NCBI GenBank assembly: GCA_937937835.1
Contig: CALDBJ010000005.1
Coordinates: 1 to 19,612, forward strand
DNA: 19,612 nt
From: an uncultured Collinsella sp.
GTDB lineage: Bacteria; Actinomycetota; Coriobacteriia; Coriobacteriales; Coriobacteriaceae
Reading direction: 5' to 3'
Shown here: piece after piece, positions 7,231-14,549 of the stretch
How positions within the stretch are numbered: the first letter of the stretch is position 1
Layout of the letters: every line of letters starts with the position of its first letter
The notes under the pieces: generated by a model
Database searches by the model: none
What the model was told of the DNA's origin: nothing
The model's input: only the letters and a program-made list of their open reading frames with translations
Translations under genes and position numbers: made by a program

Positions 7231-8331
7231 CTACTTAAGTGCGCCGGTCACCGTGCCGCCGCCGAGGACGATGTCGCCGTGGTAGACTACAACGGCCTGG
7301 CCGGGGGCGATGGCTCGCTGCGGCTCGTCAAAAGTCAGCAGCATTTGCCCGTCTTCGCCGCGCGTAAGGGTCGCTGCTTGGTCTTTCTGACGGTAACGGT
7401 ACTTGGCGCCCACGCGAATGCCGCCGGCATCGAGTTCTGCCTCCATGCGGTCGGCAGGGGCGCTCCAGATCCAGTCGTCGGCCGTGAGTGCTGTGGCCGT
7501 TAGGTCCTCGGCCTCGCCCAGATGCACGGTGTTGTTGGCGGCATCGACGCCCGTCACATACACGGGATGCGCCATCGCGACGCCCAAGCCCTTGCGCTGG
7601 CCGATGGTATAGCGCAACGCGCCGTTATGGCGTCCGACCACGCTGCCGTCGCGCCACACAATGTCGCCCGGTGCAGCGGGATGTCCGCAGCGGCGCTCGA
7701 TATAGCCCGCGTAGTCACCGTCTGGAATAAAGCAGATGTCCTCGCTTTCGGCCTTCTGGGCGTTGGTAAAGCCTTGCTCGGCGGCTATGCGGCGCACGTC
7801 GCGCTCTTTGTCTAGGCCTGCCAGCGGAAAGATCGTGTGCGCCAGGCGCTCCTGCGTAAGCGAATATAAAAAGTAGCTCTGGTCCTTTTTGGGATCTTCG
7901 CCGCGATGCAGCTGCCAGGTGCCGTCTACTGTCTGGCTTGTTTTGGCGTAATGACCCGTTGCGATGTAGTCGCAGCCCATGTCCAGCGCCGCACCGAGCA
8001 ACGCGCCAAACTTTATGTGGCGGTTGCAGATGATGCACGGGTTGGGCGTCAGCCCCTCCTGGTAGGCGTTCACAAAGCGCTCGATAACGCTGTGGTCGAA
8101 GGTCTGCTGCAAGTCGAGCACATGGTGGGGTATCCCCAGACGTTCGGCGACGGCCTTTGCATCGGCGATGTCGCGGTCGACTTTGCTCATACCCGTTGCA
8201 GGATCGGGCGCGGGGCAGGTGAGGCGCATGGTGGCGCCGACGCATTCGTAGCCCTGGCTTTTGAGCAGGTACGCGGTCACGCTGGAATCGACGCCGCCGC
8301 TCATGGCGACGAGCACGCGCTTGTTGTGCAT
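7231..8331 (-). CDS. mnmA: tRNA-specific 2-thiouridylase MnmA
   Basis: 366 residues, the normal length. MnmA adenylates and thiolates U34 in the wobble position of Lys, Glu and Gln tRNAs. The PP-loop ATPase motif SGGVDSS is at 11-17. The two catalytic cysteines are present: C102 in NPCIICNRHIKF and C200 in SEDICFIPDGDY, matching C102 and C199 of E. coli. GHYAK and the C-terminal beta-barrel region are also recognisable. The start ATG at 8331 is preceded on the minus strand by AAGGAG. It lies downstream of cysK on the same strand, but a strong hairpin with T-run and its own promoter-like box separate the two. Sulfur comes from cysteine through a desulfurase that is not in this window. Confidence 0.97.
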   Translation of the reverse strand: MHNKRVLVAMSGGVDSSVTAYLLKSQGYECVGATMRLTCPAPDPATGMSKVDRDIADAKAVAERLGIPHHVLDLQQTFDHSVIERFVNAYQEGLTPNPCIICNRHIKFGALLGAALDMGCDYIATGHYAKTSQTVDGTWQLHRGEDPKKDQSYFLYSLTQERLAHTIFPLAGLDKERDVRRIAAEQGFTNAQKAESEDICFIPDGDYAGYIERRCGHPAAPGDIVWRDGSVVGRHNGALRYTIGQRKGLGVAMAHPVYVTGVDAANNTVHLGEAEDLTATALTADDWIWSAPADRMEAELDAGGIRVGAKYRYRQKDQAATLTRGEDGQMLLTFDEPQRAIAPGQAVVVYHGDIVLGGGTVTGALK

Positions 8332-8360
8332 GGGGAGGTTCTCCTTGGTGGCATGTGGCC

Positions 8361-8399
8361 AAAAAAGAAAAGCGGCGCGGGAGGCTGGTTCCGCGCCGC
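8361..8399 (-). terminator. Intrinsic terminator between cysK and mnmA
   Basis: On the minus strand, GCGGCGCGG (8399-8391) pairs perfectly with CCGCGCCGC (8380-8372) around a ten-base loop. The T-rich TTTTCTTTTTT tract follows (8371-8361). It lies 112 bases after the cysK stop and only about 30 bases before the mnmA start. It should end cysK transcripts, yet it also falls at the expected 5' end of the mnmA transcript. Confidence 0.8.
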
Positions 8400-8403
8400 A
8401 GAC

Positions 8404-8412
8404 ATTGTAGCA
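8404..8412 (-). promoter_or_regulatory. Extended -10 promoter candidate for mnmA
   Basis: The minus strand reads TGCTACAAT, an extended -10 (TGn followed by TACAAT at 8409-8404). The -35 region is poor. Predicted initiation, about seven bases downstream, falls near 8397, inside the first arm of the terminator hairpin. Confidence 0.45.
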
Positions 8413-8511
8413 AGTTCGGGCGTCTCGTGGGACACCCTGATTGGATGGGCTCAGACTGCCGGGAGAGAGGAGACCGGCTCGTCCGTGGGCTCAACCTATG
8501 GGCGACAGGCC

Positions 8512-9450
8512 CTAGTCCTGGAAGAGCGCCGTGGACAGGTAGCGCTCGCCGGTGTCGGCAAGCAGGGCCACGATGGTCTTGCCCTCGTTCTCGGGGCGCT
8601 TGGCCAGCTGCAGCGCGGCCCACACGGCGGCGCCGGACGAAATGCCCACGAGCACGCCCTCCTTGTGGCCCACGGCGCGGCCGGTCGCAAAGGCGTCGTC
8701 GTTCTCGACGGGGATGATCTCGTCATAGACCTGGGTGTCGAGGACGTCGGGCACAAAACCGGCGCCGATACCCTGGATCTTGTGCGGGCCGGCTTGGCCC
8801 TTGGAGAGCACCGGGGAAGTGGCGGGCTCGACGGCGACGACCTTGATTTCGGGGTTCTGCTCCTTAAGGAACTCACCCACGCCGGTCACGGTGCCGCCGG
8901 TTCCAACGCCGGCGACGAAGATGTCGACCTCGCCGTCGGTGTCATCCCAGATCTCGGGGCCGGTCGTGGCCTTGTGGATGGCGGGGTTGGCGGGGTTCAC
9001 AAACTGGCCGGCGATGATGCTGTTTGGCGTCTCCTTCTGCAGTTCCTCGGCCTTGGCGATGGCGCCCTTCATGCCCTTGGAACCGTCGGTGAGCACGAGC
9101 TGTGCGCCATATGCCTGCATAAGCTTGCGGCGTTCGACGGACATAGTCTCGGGCATGGTGATGATCACCTTGTAGCCGCGAGCCGCCGCCACCGAGGCGA
9201 TGCCGACGCCGGTGTTGCCACTCGTGGGCTCGATGATGGTGTAGTCGCCGCCGCGCACGAGCTTGCCGGCCTTCTCGGCCTCGTCGATCATGTTCTTGGC
9301 GACGCGGTCTTTGACGGAGCCGGCGGGGTTGAAGTATTCCAGCTTGACGAGCACGCGGGCCTTGAGGTCCTCATCGGCCTCAAAGTGAGTGAGCTCCAGA
9401 AGCGGAGTGTGGCCGATAAGCTGATCGATGGACGTGTAAACATTGCTCAT
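8512..9450 (-). CDS. cysK: Cysteine synthase A (O-acetylserine sulfhydrylase)
   Basis: 312 residues, typical of CysK. It makes L-cysteine from O-acetylserine and sulfide using pyridoxal phosphate. The cofactor lysine is K47 in NPAGSVKDR. The substrate loop TSGNTG is at 76-81, and the phosphate-binding GTGGTVTG loop and GISSGAA segment near the C-terminus are present. ATG 9450 is preceded by GGAGG on the minus strand at good spacing. An Rrf2 regulator is transcribed divergently, and mnmA follows downstream after a terminator. In Firmicutes the Rrf2 protein CymR binds CysK and represses cysteine genes; a similar link is possible here but not shown. CysM or another beta-family synthase is a less likely assignment. 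Confidence 0.95.
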   Translation of the reverse strand: MSNVYTSIDQLIGHTPLLELTHFEADEDLKARVLVKLEYFNPAGSVKDRVAKNMIDEAEKAGKLVRGGDYTIIEPTSGNTGVGIASVAAARGYKVIITMPETMSVERRKLMQAYGAQLVLTDGSKGMKGAIAKAEELQKETPNSIIAGQFVNPANPAIHKATTGPEIWDDTDGEVDIFVAGVGTGGTVTGVGEFLKEQNPEIKVVAVEPATSPVLSKGQAGPHKIQGIGAGFVPDVLDTQVYDEIIPVENDDAFATGRAVGHKEGVLVGISSGAAVWAALQLAKRPENEGKTIVALLADTGERYLSTALFQD

Positions 9451-9514
9451 GGTGAACCTCCAAAGTGTTCAAATGACTGGATACCGTGTGGTTTTACGGT
9501 GTGTGTAGCAGCGA

Positions 9515-9535
9515 AACCCACAAACCTTATGGGTT
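9515..9535. promoter_or_regulatory. Operator-like dyad over the likely cysK promoter
   Basis: AACCCA (9515-9520) and TGGGTT (9530-9535) form an inverted repeat, with two further matching pairs inside; eight of ten positions are symmetric. On the minus strand it overlaps CATAAG, a possible cysK -10, with TTGCCA about 18 bases further upstream as a possible -35. It lies in the 253-base gap between cysK and the divergent rrf2 gene, where an autoregulated Rrf2 site would be expected. No binding evidence exists. Confidence 0.35.
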
Positions 9536-9661
9536 GTTCGTTTTGCTGTTGGCAAGCATAGTAGACAGTAAAGCCTAGTAACGCAATAGGAAATAGAAGA
9601 TTATTACGAGTCGATTAACCATCTTGACCGGAACGGGTATTTTCAAAACCAATATTTCGGC

Positions 9662-9667
9662 TAGAAT
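9662..9667 (+). promoter_or_regulatory. Candidate -10 box for the rrf2 regulator
   Basis: TAGAAT lies 36 bases before the ATG. Only a weak -35 (TTTTCA at 9641-9646) is visible. The following CGGACTAAATGACCG is a weak dyad (four of seven pairs), so the transcript start may be operator-controlled. Confidence 0.3.
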
Positions 9668-9703
9668 TTCTACGGACTAAATGACCGAAAGGCAGCACTA
9701 TAC

Positions 9704-10132
9704 ATGTTGGTTTCTACTAAGGGCAGATATGCCCTGCGCGTTATGGTCGATCTGGCCGAGCACCAGGCAGCCGGTCGCATCCCGCTCAAAGAGATCGCGG
9801 CGCGACAGGGGATTTCCGAGAAATATCTCGAGAACATTTTGGCTACGCTCGTGCGCGCCAACATGCTCTCGGGCATGCGCGGCAAGGGCGGCGGCTATGT
9901 GCTCACGCGCCCGCCCGAGCAATACACGGTGGGCGAGATCTTGCGCCTGACCGAGGGCAGTCTGGCGCCGGTCGCCTGCCTGGATGGCGACTGCAAGGGC
10001 TGCTCGCGTTCGGATGAGTGCCCCACGCTCGACGTGTGGAAGAACCTGGACAAGCTCATCAACGACTACCTCGACGGTGTGACGCTCGATCAACTTGTCG
10101 CTCCCAACCATGGCTACGACTACGTCATCTAA
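9704..10132 (+). CDS. Rrf2 family transcriptional regulator with four-cysteine cluster
   Basis: 142 residues, the usual Rrf2 length. The N-terminal STKGRYALRVMVDLA and the winged helix-turn-helix (ISEKYLENILATLVRANMLSGMRGKGGGYVL, about residues 37-67 read as two segments) match the family. Four cysteines, C92, C97, C100 and C106, lie in the cofactor loop, in CLDGDCKGCSRSDEC. IscR uses C92, C98 and C104 to hold a 2Fe-2S cluster; CymR of Bacillus has no such cysteines. The protein may therefore sense Fe-S status or redox state rather than act through CysK as CymR does. It diverges from cysK, the most obvious target. The Shine-Dalgarno (AAAGG at 9688-9692) is weak. Confidence 0.9.
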   Translation: MLVSTKGRYALRVMVDLAEHQAAGRIPLKEIAARQGISEKYLENILATLVRANMLSGMRGKGGGYVLTRPPEQYTVGEILRLTEGSLAPVACLDGDCKGCSRSDECPTLDVWKNLDKLINDYLDGVTLDQLVAPNHGYDYVI

Positions 10133-10200
10133 CCCACACCTGCATTTGGGGACGGGGTGGAAATGGTAGATTTTCTTGCCCTTTGAGACTTGGCAAATAA

Positions 10201-10238
10201 GAAGGCCGCCCATTTTTGCGATGGGCGGCCTTCGTTTT
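10201..10238. terminator. Bidirectional terminator between rrf2 and the holin-like gene
   Basis: GAAGGCCGCCCAT (10201-10213) and ATGGGCGGCCTTC (10221-10233) form a perfect 13-base stem with a seven-base loop. GTTTT follows on the plus strand, and TTATTT follows on the minus strand. The two flanking genes converge on it. Confidence 0.88.
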
Positions 10239-10273
10239 GGGCTGTTGAGACGGACACGGCCGGAATGGCCATT

Positions 10274-10639
10274 TTAGTCCTCGGCGATGCTGTCGAGGAT
10301 GCTGCGCGTGATGGACACCAGGATGCTGCCCATAAAGGCCGATCCAAAGCTGGCGATGGAGATGCCGACGCCCAGCAGGTTGACCGACAGGTAACTCGCG
10401 AGCTCAAGCATAAAGCTGTTGACGACAAGCTGGAAAATGCCCAGCGTAATGATCGTGAGCGGCAGCGAGATGACCGTGAGGAACGGTTTGACGAACGAAT
10501 CGACAATGTTCAGGAACAGTCCCACAAAGGCAAAGCAGACCCAGGTCTCGGCAAAGCCGAAGGGTTGGATACCGGGGACGAGGAACGTGGCGATCGCGAT
10601 GGCGATCGAGGTGAAGAGCCAGTTAAGCATAAAGCGCAT
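10274..10639 (-). CDS. Phage holin family 4 / YvlD-type small membrane protein
   Basis: 121 residues with four hydrophobic segments, matching the YvlD-like superfamily annotated as phage holin 4 (PF04020). Recognisable stretches include the N-terminal RFMLNWLFTSIAIAIA, the VGLFLNIVDSFVKPFL segment and LPLTIITLGIFQLVVNSFML. Despite the name, chromosomal members are generally not tied to prophage lysis; their function is unclear and some belong to envelope-stress regulons. No phage gene adjoins it. ATG 10639 is preceded on the minus strand by AAAGGA at eight bases. A shared terminator lies just after its stop codon. Confidence 0.85.
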   Translation of the reverse strand: MRFMLNWLFTSIAIAIATFLVPGIQPFGFAETWVCFAFVGLFLNIVDSFVKPFLTVISLPLTIITLGIFQLVVNSFMLELASYLSVNLLGVGISIASFGSAFMGSILVSITRSILDSIAED

Positions 10640-10827
10640 GGCGTGAATCCTTTCTTGCGTCGGGATTGCTGGCGTCGCGTGAAGCGGCTTACGGCGGCGA
10701 CCTGGATGGTTGCGCGGGCGCGCCGCGGTGTTTGGGCGCCCATTGTCTCAAATATTCGTGGAGCTTACGTGCGCATATGGTTTCTAAACGGCGTTCGTCC
10801 TGAAAAACGCGCCGCTGGCAGAGAGTC

Positions 10828-10858
10828 TTGTCGCTTTAGTTTGGTGGTGTGCTACACT
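10828..10858 (+). promoter_or_regulatory. Promoter candidate for the yerC-like gene
   Basis: TTGTCG (10828-10833) and an extended -10, TGCTACACT (hexamer TACACT at 10853-10858), are 19 bases apart. Transcription would start near 10865, giving a leader of roughly 100 bases before the YerC start. This 324-base divergent gap (10640-10963) also holds GC-rich palindromic sequence near 10720-10745 and the short leader ORF. Confidence 0.45.
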
Positions 10859-10909
10859 GCTACGGGCAAAAGCCACAGGCGTTGCCCTATTGCATAGAAC
10901 GGGTGAACG

Positions 10910-10960
10910 ATGCCCGATGTCAGTATCAACTTCGATGCCTTTTGGCGGGTTTGGCGGTGA
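10910..10960 (+). CDS. Possible 16-residue leader ORF (MPDVSINFDAFWRVWR) before yerC
   Basis: ATG 10910 opens a 16-codon frame ending in TGA at 10958-10960, three bases before the YerC ATG and in the same frame. Two of the last five codons are TGG (WRVWR). A GGGTGA lies just upstream, only three bases from the ATG, so its ribosome-binding site is doubtful. It could couple translation to YerC or be a chance frame. No transcriptional attenuator hairpin with a T-run is seen between it and YerC. Confidence 0.3.
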   Translation: MPDVSINFDAFWRVWR

Positions 10961-10963
10961 TCG

Positions 10964-11263
10964 ATGAATATCGAGAACATGTTTGACAAGCCTGATGTCA
11001 AGCAGCTGGTCCACGCATTTAGCCTTTTGGACGACGAGAAGGATATCCAAGCGTTTTTGACCGATATCTGCACGCCGCGCGAGATTTGCGACCTTTCTCA
11101 GCGTTTGCAGGTTGCGCGCTATTTGGACGAGGGCGAGCCTTATGTTGAGGTTCAGGCCCGTACCGGCGCTTCGTCCACCACGGTGAGCCGCGTTTCAAAG
11201 GCGCTGAACGGCGAGTACGGTGGCTACCGCAAGATCCTCATTAAGTTGGAGGATGGCGAGTAG
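10964..11263 (+). CDS. yerC: YerC/YecD family TrpR-related transcriptional regulator
   Basis: 99 residues, the usual size of the YerC/YecD branch of the TrpR superfamily. The core is typical: FLTDICTPREICDLSQRL near residue 32, a helix pair, then ARTGASSTTVSRVSKAL near residue 65 as the helix-turn-helix, and the ending GEYGGYRKIL. These proteins resemble Trp repressor but their ligand and targets are not established. The ribosome-binding site is weak (GGCGGTGA just upstream, overlapping the leader ORF stop), which suggests translational coupling. In Bacillus subtilis yerC neighbours the helicase gene pcrA; here the addBA helicase-nuclease genes follow, after a terminator. Confidence 0.9.
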   Translation: MNIENMFDKPDVKQLVHAFSLLDDEKDIQAFLTDICTPREICDLSQRLQVARYLDEGEPYVEVQARTGASSTTVSRVSKALNGEYGGYRKILIKLEDGE

Positions 11264-11289
11264 GCCAGCGACAACATTGAATTACGAAG

Positions 11290-11314
11290 AACCGTCCCTC
11301 CGGGGGCGGTTTTT
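11290..11314 (+). terminator. Intrinsic terminator after yerC
   Basis: AACCGTCCC (11290-11298) pairs with GGGGCGGTT (11303-11311), with one G·U, around a TCCG tetraloop, followed by TTT. It is 26 bases after the yerC stop and separates it from addB. Confidence 0.85.
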
Positions 11315-11402
11315 ATATGCCTGCAATCGGCTGGTGCGTTGGGTTCAGGTTGCTTTGTACCAAAAGATGGAACTGCGGTGGCAATGTGTCCGCTTGGGCG
11401 GG

Positions 11403-11408
11403 TAGGAT
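11403..11408 (+). promoter_or_regulatory. Candidate -10 box for the addBA operon
   Basis: TAGGAT lies 39 bases upstream of the addB ATG, in the only gap after the yerC terminator. No convincing -35 hexamer is visible. The same TAGGATGG octamer occurs at the corresponding place before fucO. Confidence 0.3.
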
Positions 11409-11447
11409 GGATGCATTGATTATTGCGAACGGTTTGAGCGGAGGACC

Positions 11448-14400
11448 ATGCCTGTTCGAATCTATACCACCAATGCCGGCACGGATTTGAGCGATGCCGA
11501 GTCGGCGCTGCTTGCCGACCTTATTGCCCGTCACGGGCGTGCCGTGTTGCTGGCACCAACGTTTGCCGAGCTCGATCTGTGCCGTCATGATGCGGCGGAA
11601 GCCGGCATTTCGCTGGGTATCGACTACAAGACACCCGCATCGTGGCTTCGCTCGCTTTGGGAGCTTTTGGGCGACGGGCGCGGTTTCGTCGACAACCTGC
11701 AACGTCAGATGCTGTTTTCGGATATGATTGCCCGCCGCGACGATGCCGACCTGCAGCCGCTTTCGCGTAGCCAGGGCACGGTGCGCATGCTCGCGCGCAT
11801 GGCCCGCGATGTGCTGCCGGGTGTGGCGGGGACGACGGCCGAGCGATGCGGTGGCAACAATTGCCAGCCTGAGCCAAAAAGCGATGCCGAGGCTCGTGTG
11901 TTTGAGCTTTTGCGTGCCTACGCGGGCGGTTTGGACCGTCGAGATATGGTCGAGCCCTGCGAGGCAGCCGACATTATGGCCGGTGCCCTGGCCGATAGCC
12001 TGCCGGCGTGCGCCCGCGCCGTATGCGTGCGCGGTACCACGTCGTTTACGCACGGTCTACTCGAGCTGCTGTCTGCCGTGGCGAACAATGGGGGAGAGGT
12101 CGTCGTGCTGCTTGCCCGCGAGCAGGCGGCGATGCGCGAGGAGCTTGCCACGGCATTTGATGCCCGCGGTGTGCTGTTTGAGATCGCGCCGTTGGGGGAG
12201 GACGCCGTCGCGTCTGATGTCGCTTGCGGGGCCGCCGCTCAGCCTGCCTTTATTGAGGTCGCCGGCCCCCATGCCCGTGCTCATGTCTATGCGGACGCCA
12301 TCGATAAGTTGGTGAAAGCGCACAAGGAGTCCAAGGCCGATAAAGCTACTGCAACGCCCGCCGACCCCGTGCGCGTGCTCGTCGTTTCTGCCCGGGCACC
12401 CCAGCTGTTCGGCGAGCTCGCCGCCCGTTTGGCGGCGCGTCACATTGCGGCCGAGACGACTGAGTTCACGGCGTTTTCCCAGTCCATCGCGGGCAGGCAG
12501 TTTACGGCGCTCGCCAACCTGATCGAGCGTATGAAAGCCGCCGACGAGGGCACCGCTTCCAAGACTGAGTGGTGGCCCGCGCCGGAGCTTACCGACTGGA
12601 TCTACAGTCCGCTTTCGGGCGCTGATGCCGTCAATGCCCGTACCTTCGATAAGAATATGCGTCTCTCGCGCAGCAAGACTACCGCGGGCGTCAAGAGCCT
12701 GCTGCAGAGCGTTCAGGGCCAGGTGAGGGGCGCGCGCAAGGCGACGAGCGACGATAACTGGTTTAAGAACGTACCGTGTGTGGTCTCGGACGTGTTCCAG
12801 GCGCTGTGGCGTGACAAGCCCGTGACGGCGCTTAAGGCCATGCTTGCCGTTGCCGAGGCGTTGCCCGATCGCGCTCTAGGCGGCCTTGACGGCCAGGCCC
12901 GTCGCCAGGCAGAGACGGCTTTGCTGCGCCATGCCATCGACATCCTTATGAACGATGCTCGCGCGCTCGACGTGTCGCAGGCCGCGACCGTGCCGGTTCT
13001 CGACGGCGTTCGAACCAAGGTGGACAAGCGCAGTACCGCCTACGATTACGAGACCTATGAGGTCGATCGCACACCACGAGCACAAGTGCGCTTCGCGTCG
13101 CTTGCCGATGCGTCGGTTCTTCGCCCTGGCAGCTACGATGCCGTGCTGTTTGCCGATGTCGACCTGGACAGCTATCCGCTTTCGCACGAAGAGGGCCCGC
13201 TTGCCACGTTGACAGCCGAGCTGCGCCGCGACGGCGTGTCTTTGGAGCCCGCTGCCCTGCTGCGCGTGCGCTTTGGCCGTGCGATGCAGGCGGCGAGCGG
13301 TCCGGTCGCGCTCGCCCGTGTGACGCACGATCGCCAGGCACGCGAGTGCTACCCGGCAGCCGTATGGACCGAGCTGTGGGCACATGCCGAGGCCGCTGGC
13401 GCTGCCAAGCCCATGCGCGTGGGCGAGGGCGATATCATCGCCGACTTTGATCCCGCGGCAGATGAAGGCTTCAAGCGCGAGCGCGTGACCTGTGAAGCCC
13501 CTCAGCATCTGAGTGCCGAGGCCGTGCCGTATTTGGTCCTGCGCCGTCGCGATGGCGAGGGTGAGGACGCGCCGCTCGTGCCGCGTCTGACTTCCGCCTC
13601 GCAGATCGAGGCCTATTCGACCTGCCCGCTATGCTGGTTCGTCTCGTACCGCGTGAAGCCCCAGTCGATCGACGCGGGCTTTGGCAACATGGAAAAGGGC
13701 AACTTTGTCCACGACGTGCTGGAGCATCTGCATGCCCGTCTGCCCCAAGAGGGCATGGAGCGCGTGACGCCCGAGAATCTGCCGCGCGCACAGGAGCTGC
13801 TGCACGAGGTCTTTGACGAGACGTTGGCCGAGCACGCCGGCAAGCGCGGCACGGAGGGCCCGCTGGTGCCGCTCTCTGCGGTGGAGGAACGCCAGGTGGC
13901 CGAGATCTTGCCGCAGCTGGAGGGTGTGCTTGCCTACGAGTCCGAGGCACTTGCCCCCTTTGCCCCGCGCTACCTGGAGTTCGCCTTCAACGAGCTCAAG
14001 GTCGAGTATGCCGGTTGGCCGCTTGGCGGGCGCATCGACCGCGTGGACGTGGACGCCGAGAATCGTGCCGTGGTGATCGACTACAAGCATCGCACGGGCG
14101 TTGAGGAGTTTAAGCTCGCCGACCCCACGGTGCGCGACGAGGAATCGGGCACGGCGCCCATCGACGATCCGCGCTGGTTGCCACCACATACCCAAACGCT
14201 CATCTACGCCCAGGCCATGCGCCGGGCGCTGGATTTGGACACCCGCGCGGCGCTCTACTTTTCGACCAAGGGCGGCAAGCCGGCGTTGCGCGGTGCCGCG
14301 AGCGCCGAGCTGCTCGAGGAAGAGCGCGGCGACGGTCGCATCCCGGGCCTTAAGAAAGGTTTCCCCGGCGAGGGTGGCAGCATGGACTTCGACGCCCTGC

Positions 14401-14546
14401 TCGATCGCGTTGAGGCCGGCATCGCCGAGCGCCTGCGCGAGCTCGAGGCAGGCAACGTTGCCGCCGTCGACCCGACGTCGGCTCAGGCCGCGCATGCGCG
14501 CTGCTCGTATAACCACGAAGGAACGTTTGTAAGGAGGGACGTGTAG
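11448..14546 (+). CDS. addB: AddB-like subunit of helicase-nuclease (PD-(D/E)XK nuclease)
   Basis: 1032 residues, somewhat shorter than Bacillus AddB (about 1166). AddAB resects double-strand breaks for RecA-dependent repair. The N-terminal two thirds resemble the inactive helicase half of AddB; no Walker A motif is visible near the N-terminus. The C-terminal nuclease has GGRIDRVD (D864) and VIDYKHRTG (D878, K880), the PD-(D/E)XK catalytic set. Before it, SQIEAYSTCPLCWFVSYR carries C726 and C729, and the C-terminus has a single cysteine (C1019, in ARCSYNHEG). Bacillus AddB holds a 4Fe-4S cluster with one cysteine before the nuclease and three at the C-terminus, so two of these appear replaced. 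ATG 11448 follows GGAGG. The stop is three bases before the addA start. Confidence 0.88.
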   Translation: MPVRIYTTNAGTDLSDAESALLADLIARHGRAVLLAPTFAELDLCRHDAAEAGISLGIDYKTPASWLRSLWELLGDGRGFVDNLQRQMLFSDMIARRDDADLQPLSRSQGTVRMLARMARDVLPGVAGTTAERCGGNNCQPEPKSDAEARVFELLRAYAGGLDRRDMVEPCEAADIMAGALADSLPACARAVCVRGTTSFTHGLLELLSAVANNGGEVVVLLAREQAAMREELATAFDARGVLFEIAPLGEDAVASDVACGAAAQPAFIEVAGPHARAHVYADAIDKLVKAHKESKADKATATPADPVRVLVVSARAPQLFGELAARLAARHIAAETTEFTAFSQSIAGRQFTALANLIERMKAADEGTASKTEWWPAPELTDWIYSPLSGADAVNARTFDKNMRLSRSKTTAGVKSLLQSVQGQVRGARKATSDDNWFKNVPCVVSDVFQALWRDKPVTALKAMLAVAEALPDRALGGLDGQARRQAETALLRHAIDILMNDARALDVSQAATVPVLDGVRTKVDKRSTAYDYETYEVDRTPRAQVRFASLADASVLRPGSYDAVLFADVDLDSYPLSHEEGPLATLTAELRRDGVSLEPAALLRVRFGRAMQAASGPVALARVTHDRQARECYPAAVWTELWAHAEAAGAAKPMRVGEGDIIADFDPAADEGFKRERVTCEAPQHLSAEAVPYLVLRRRDGEGEDAPLVPRLTSASQIEAYSTCPLCWFVSYRVKPQSIDAGFGNMEKGNFVHDVLEHLHARLPQEGMERVTPENLPRAQELLHEVFDETLAEHAGKRGTEGPLVPLSAVEERQVAEILPQLEGVLAYESEALAPFAPRYLEFAFNELKVEYAGWPLGGRIDRVDVDAENRAVVIDYKHRTGVEEFKLADPTVRDEESGTAPIDDPRWLPPHTQTLIYAQAMRRALDLDTRAALYFSTKGGKPALRGAASAELLEEERGDGRIPGLKKGFPGEGGSMDFDALLDRVEAGIAERLRELEAGNVAAVDPTSAQAAHARCSYNHEGTFVRRDV

Positions 14547-14549
14547 ACC

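Noticed and set aside
7906..9561. 551-codon plus-strand frame opposite cysK and part of mnmA
   Set aside because: It is antisense to two certain enzymes and runs through their terminator and promoter region. The composition (Gly, Asp, His, Val repeats) is that of a codon-bias shadow.
10140..10200. Sequence TTTGGGGACGGGG after the rrf2 gene, resembling the GGGAC cores of the palindromes
   Set aside because: Only a five-base pair (TTGCC with GGCAA) can be formed nearby, so it is at most a degraded member of the repeat family.
10274..10639. Holin-like gene as a sign of a prophage
   Set aside because: No other phage gene is nearby, and YvlD-type proteins are common chromosomal membrane proteins.
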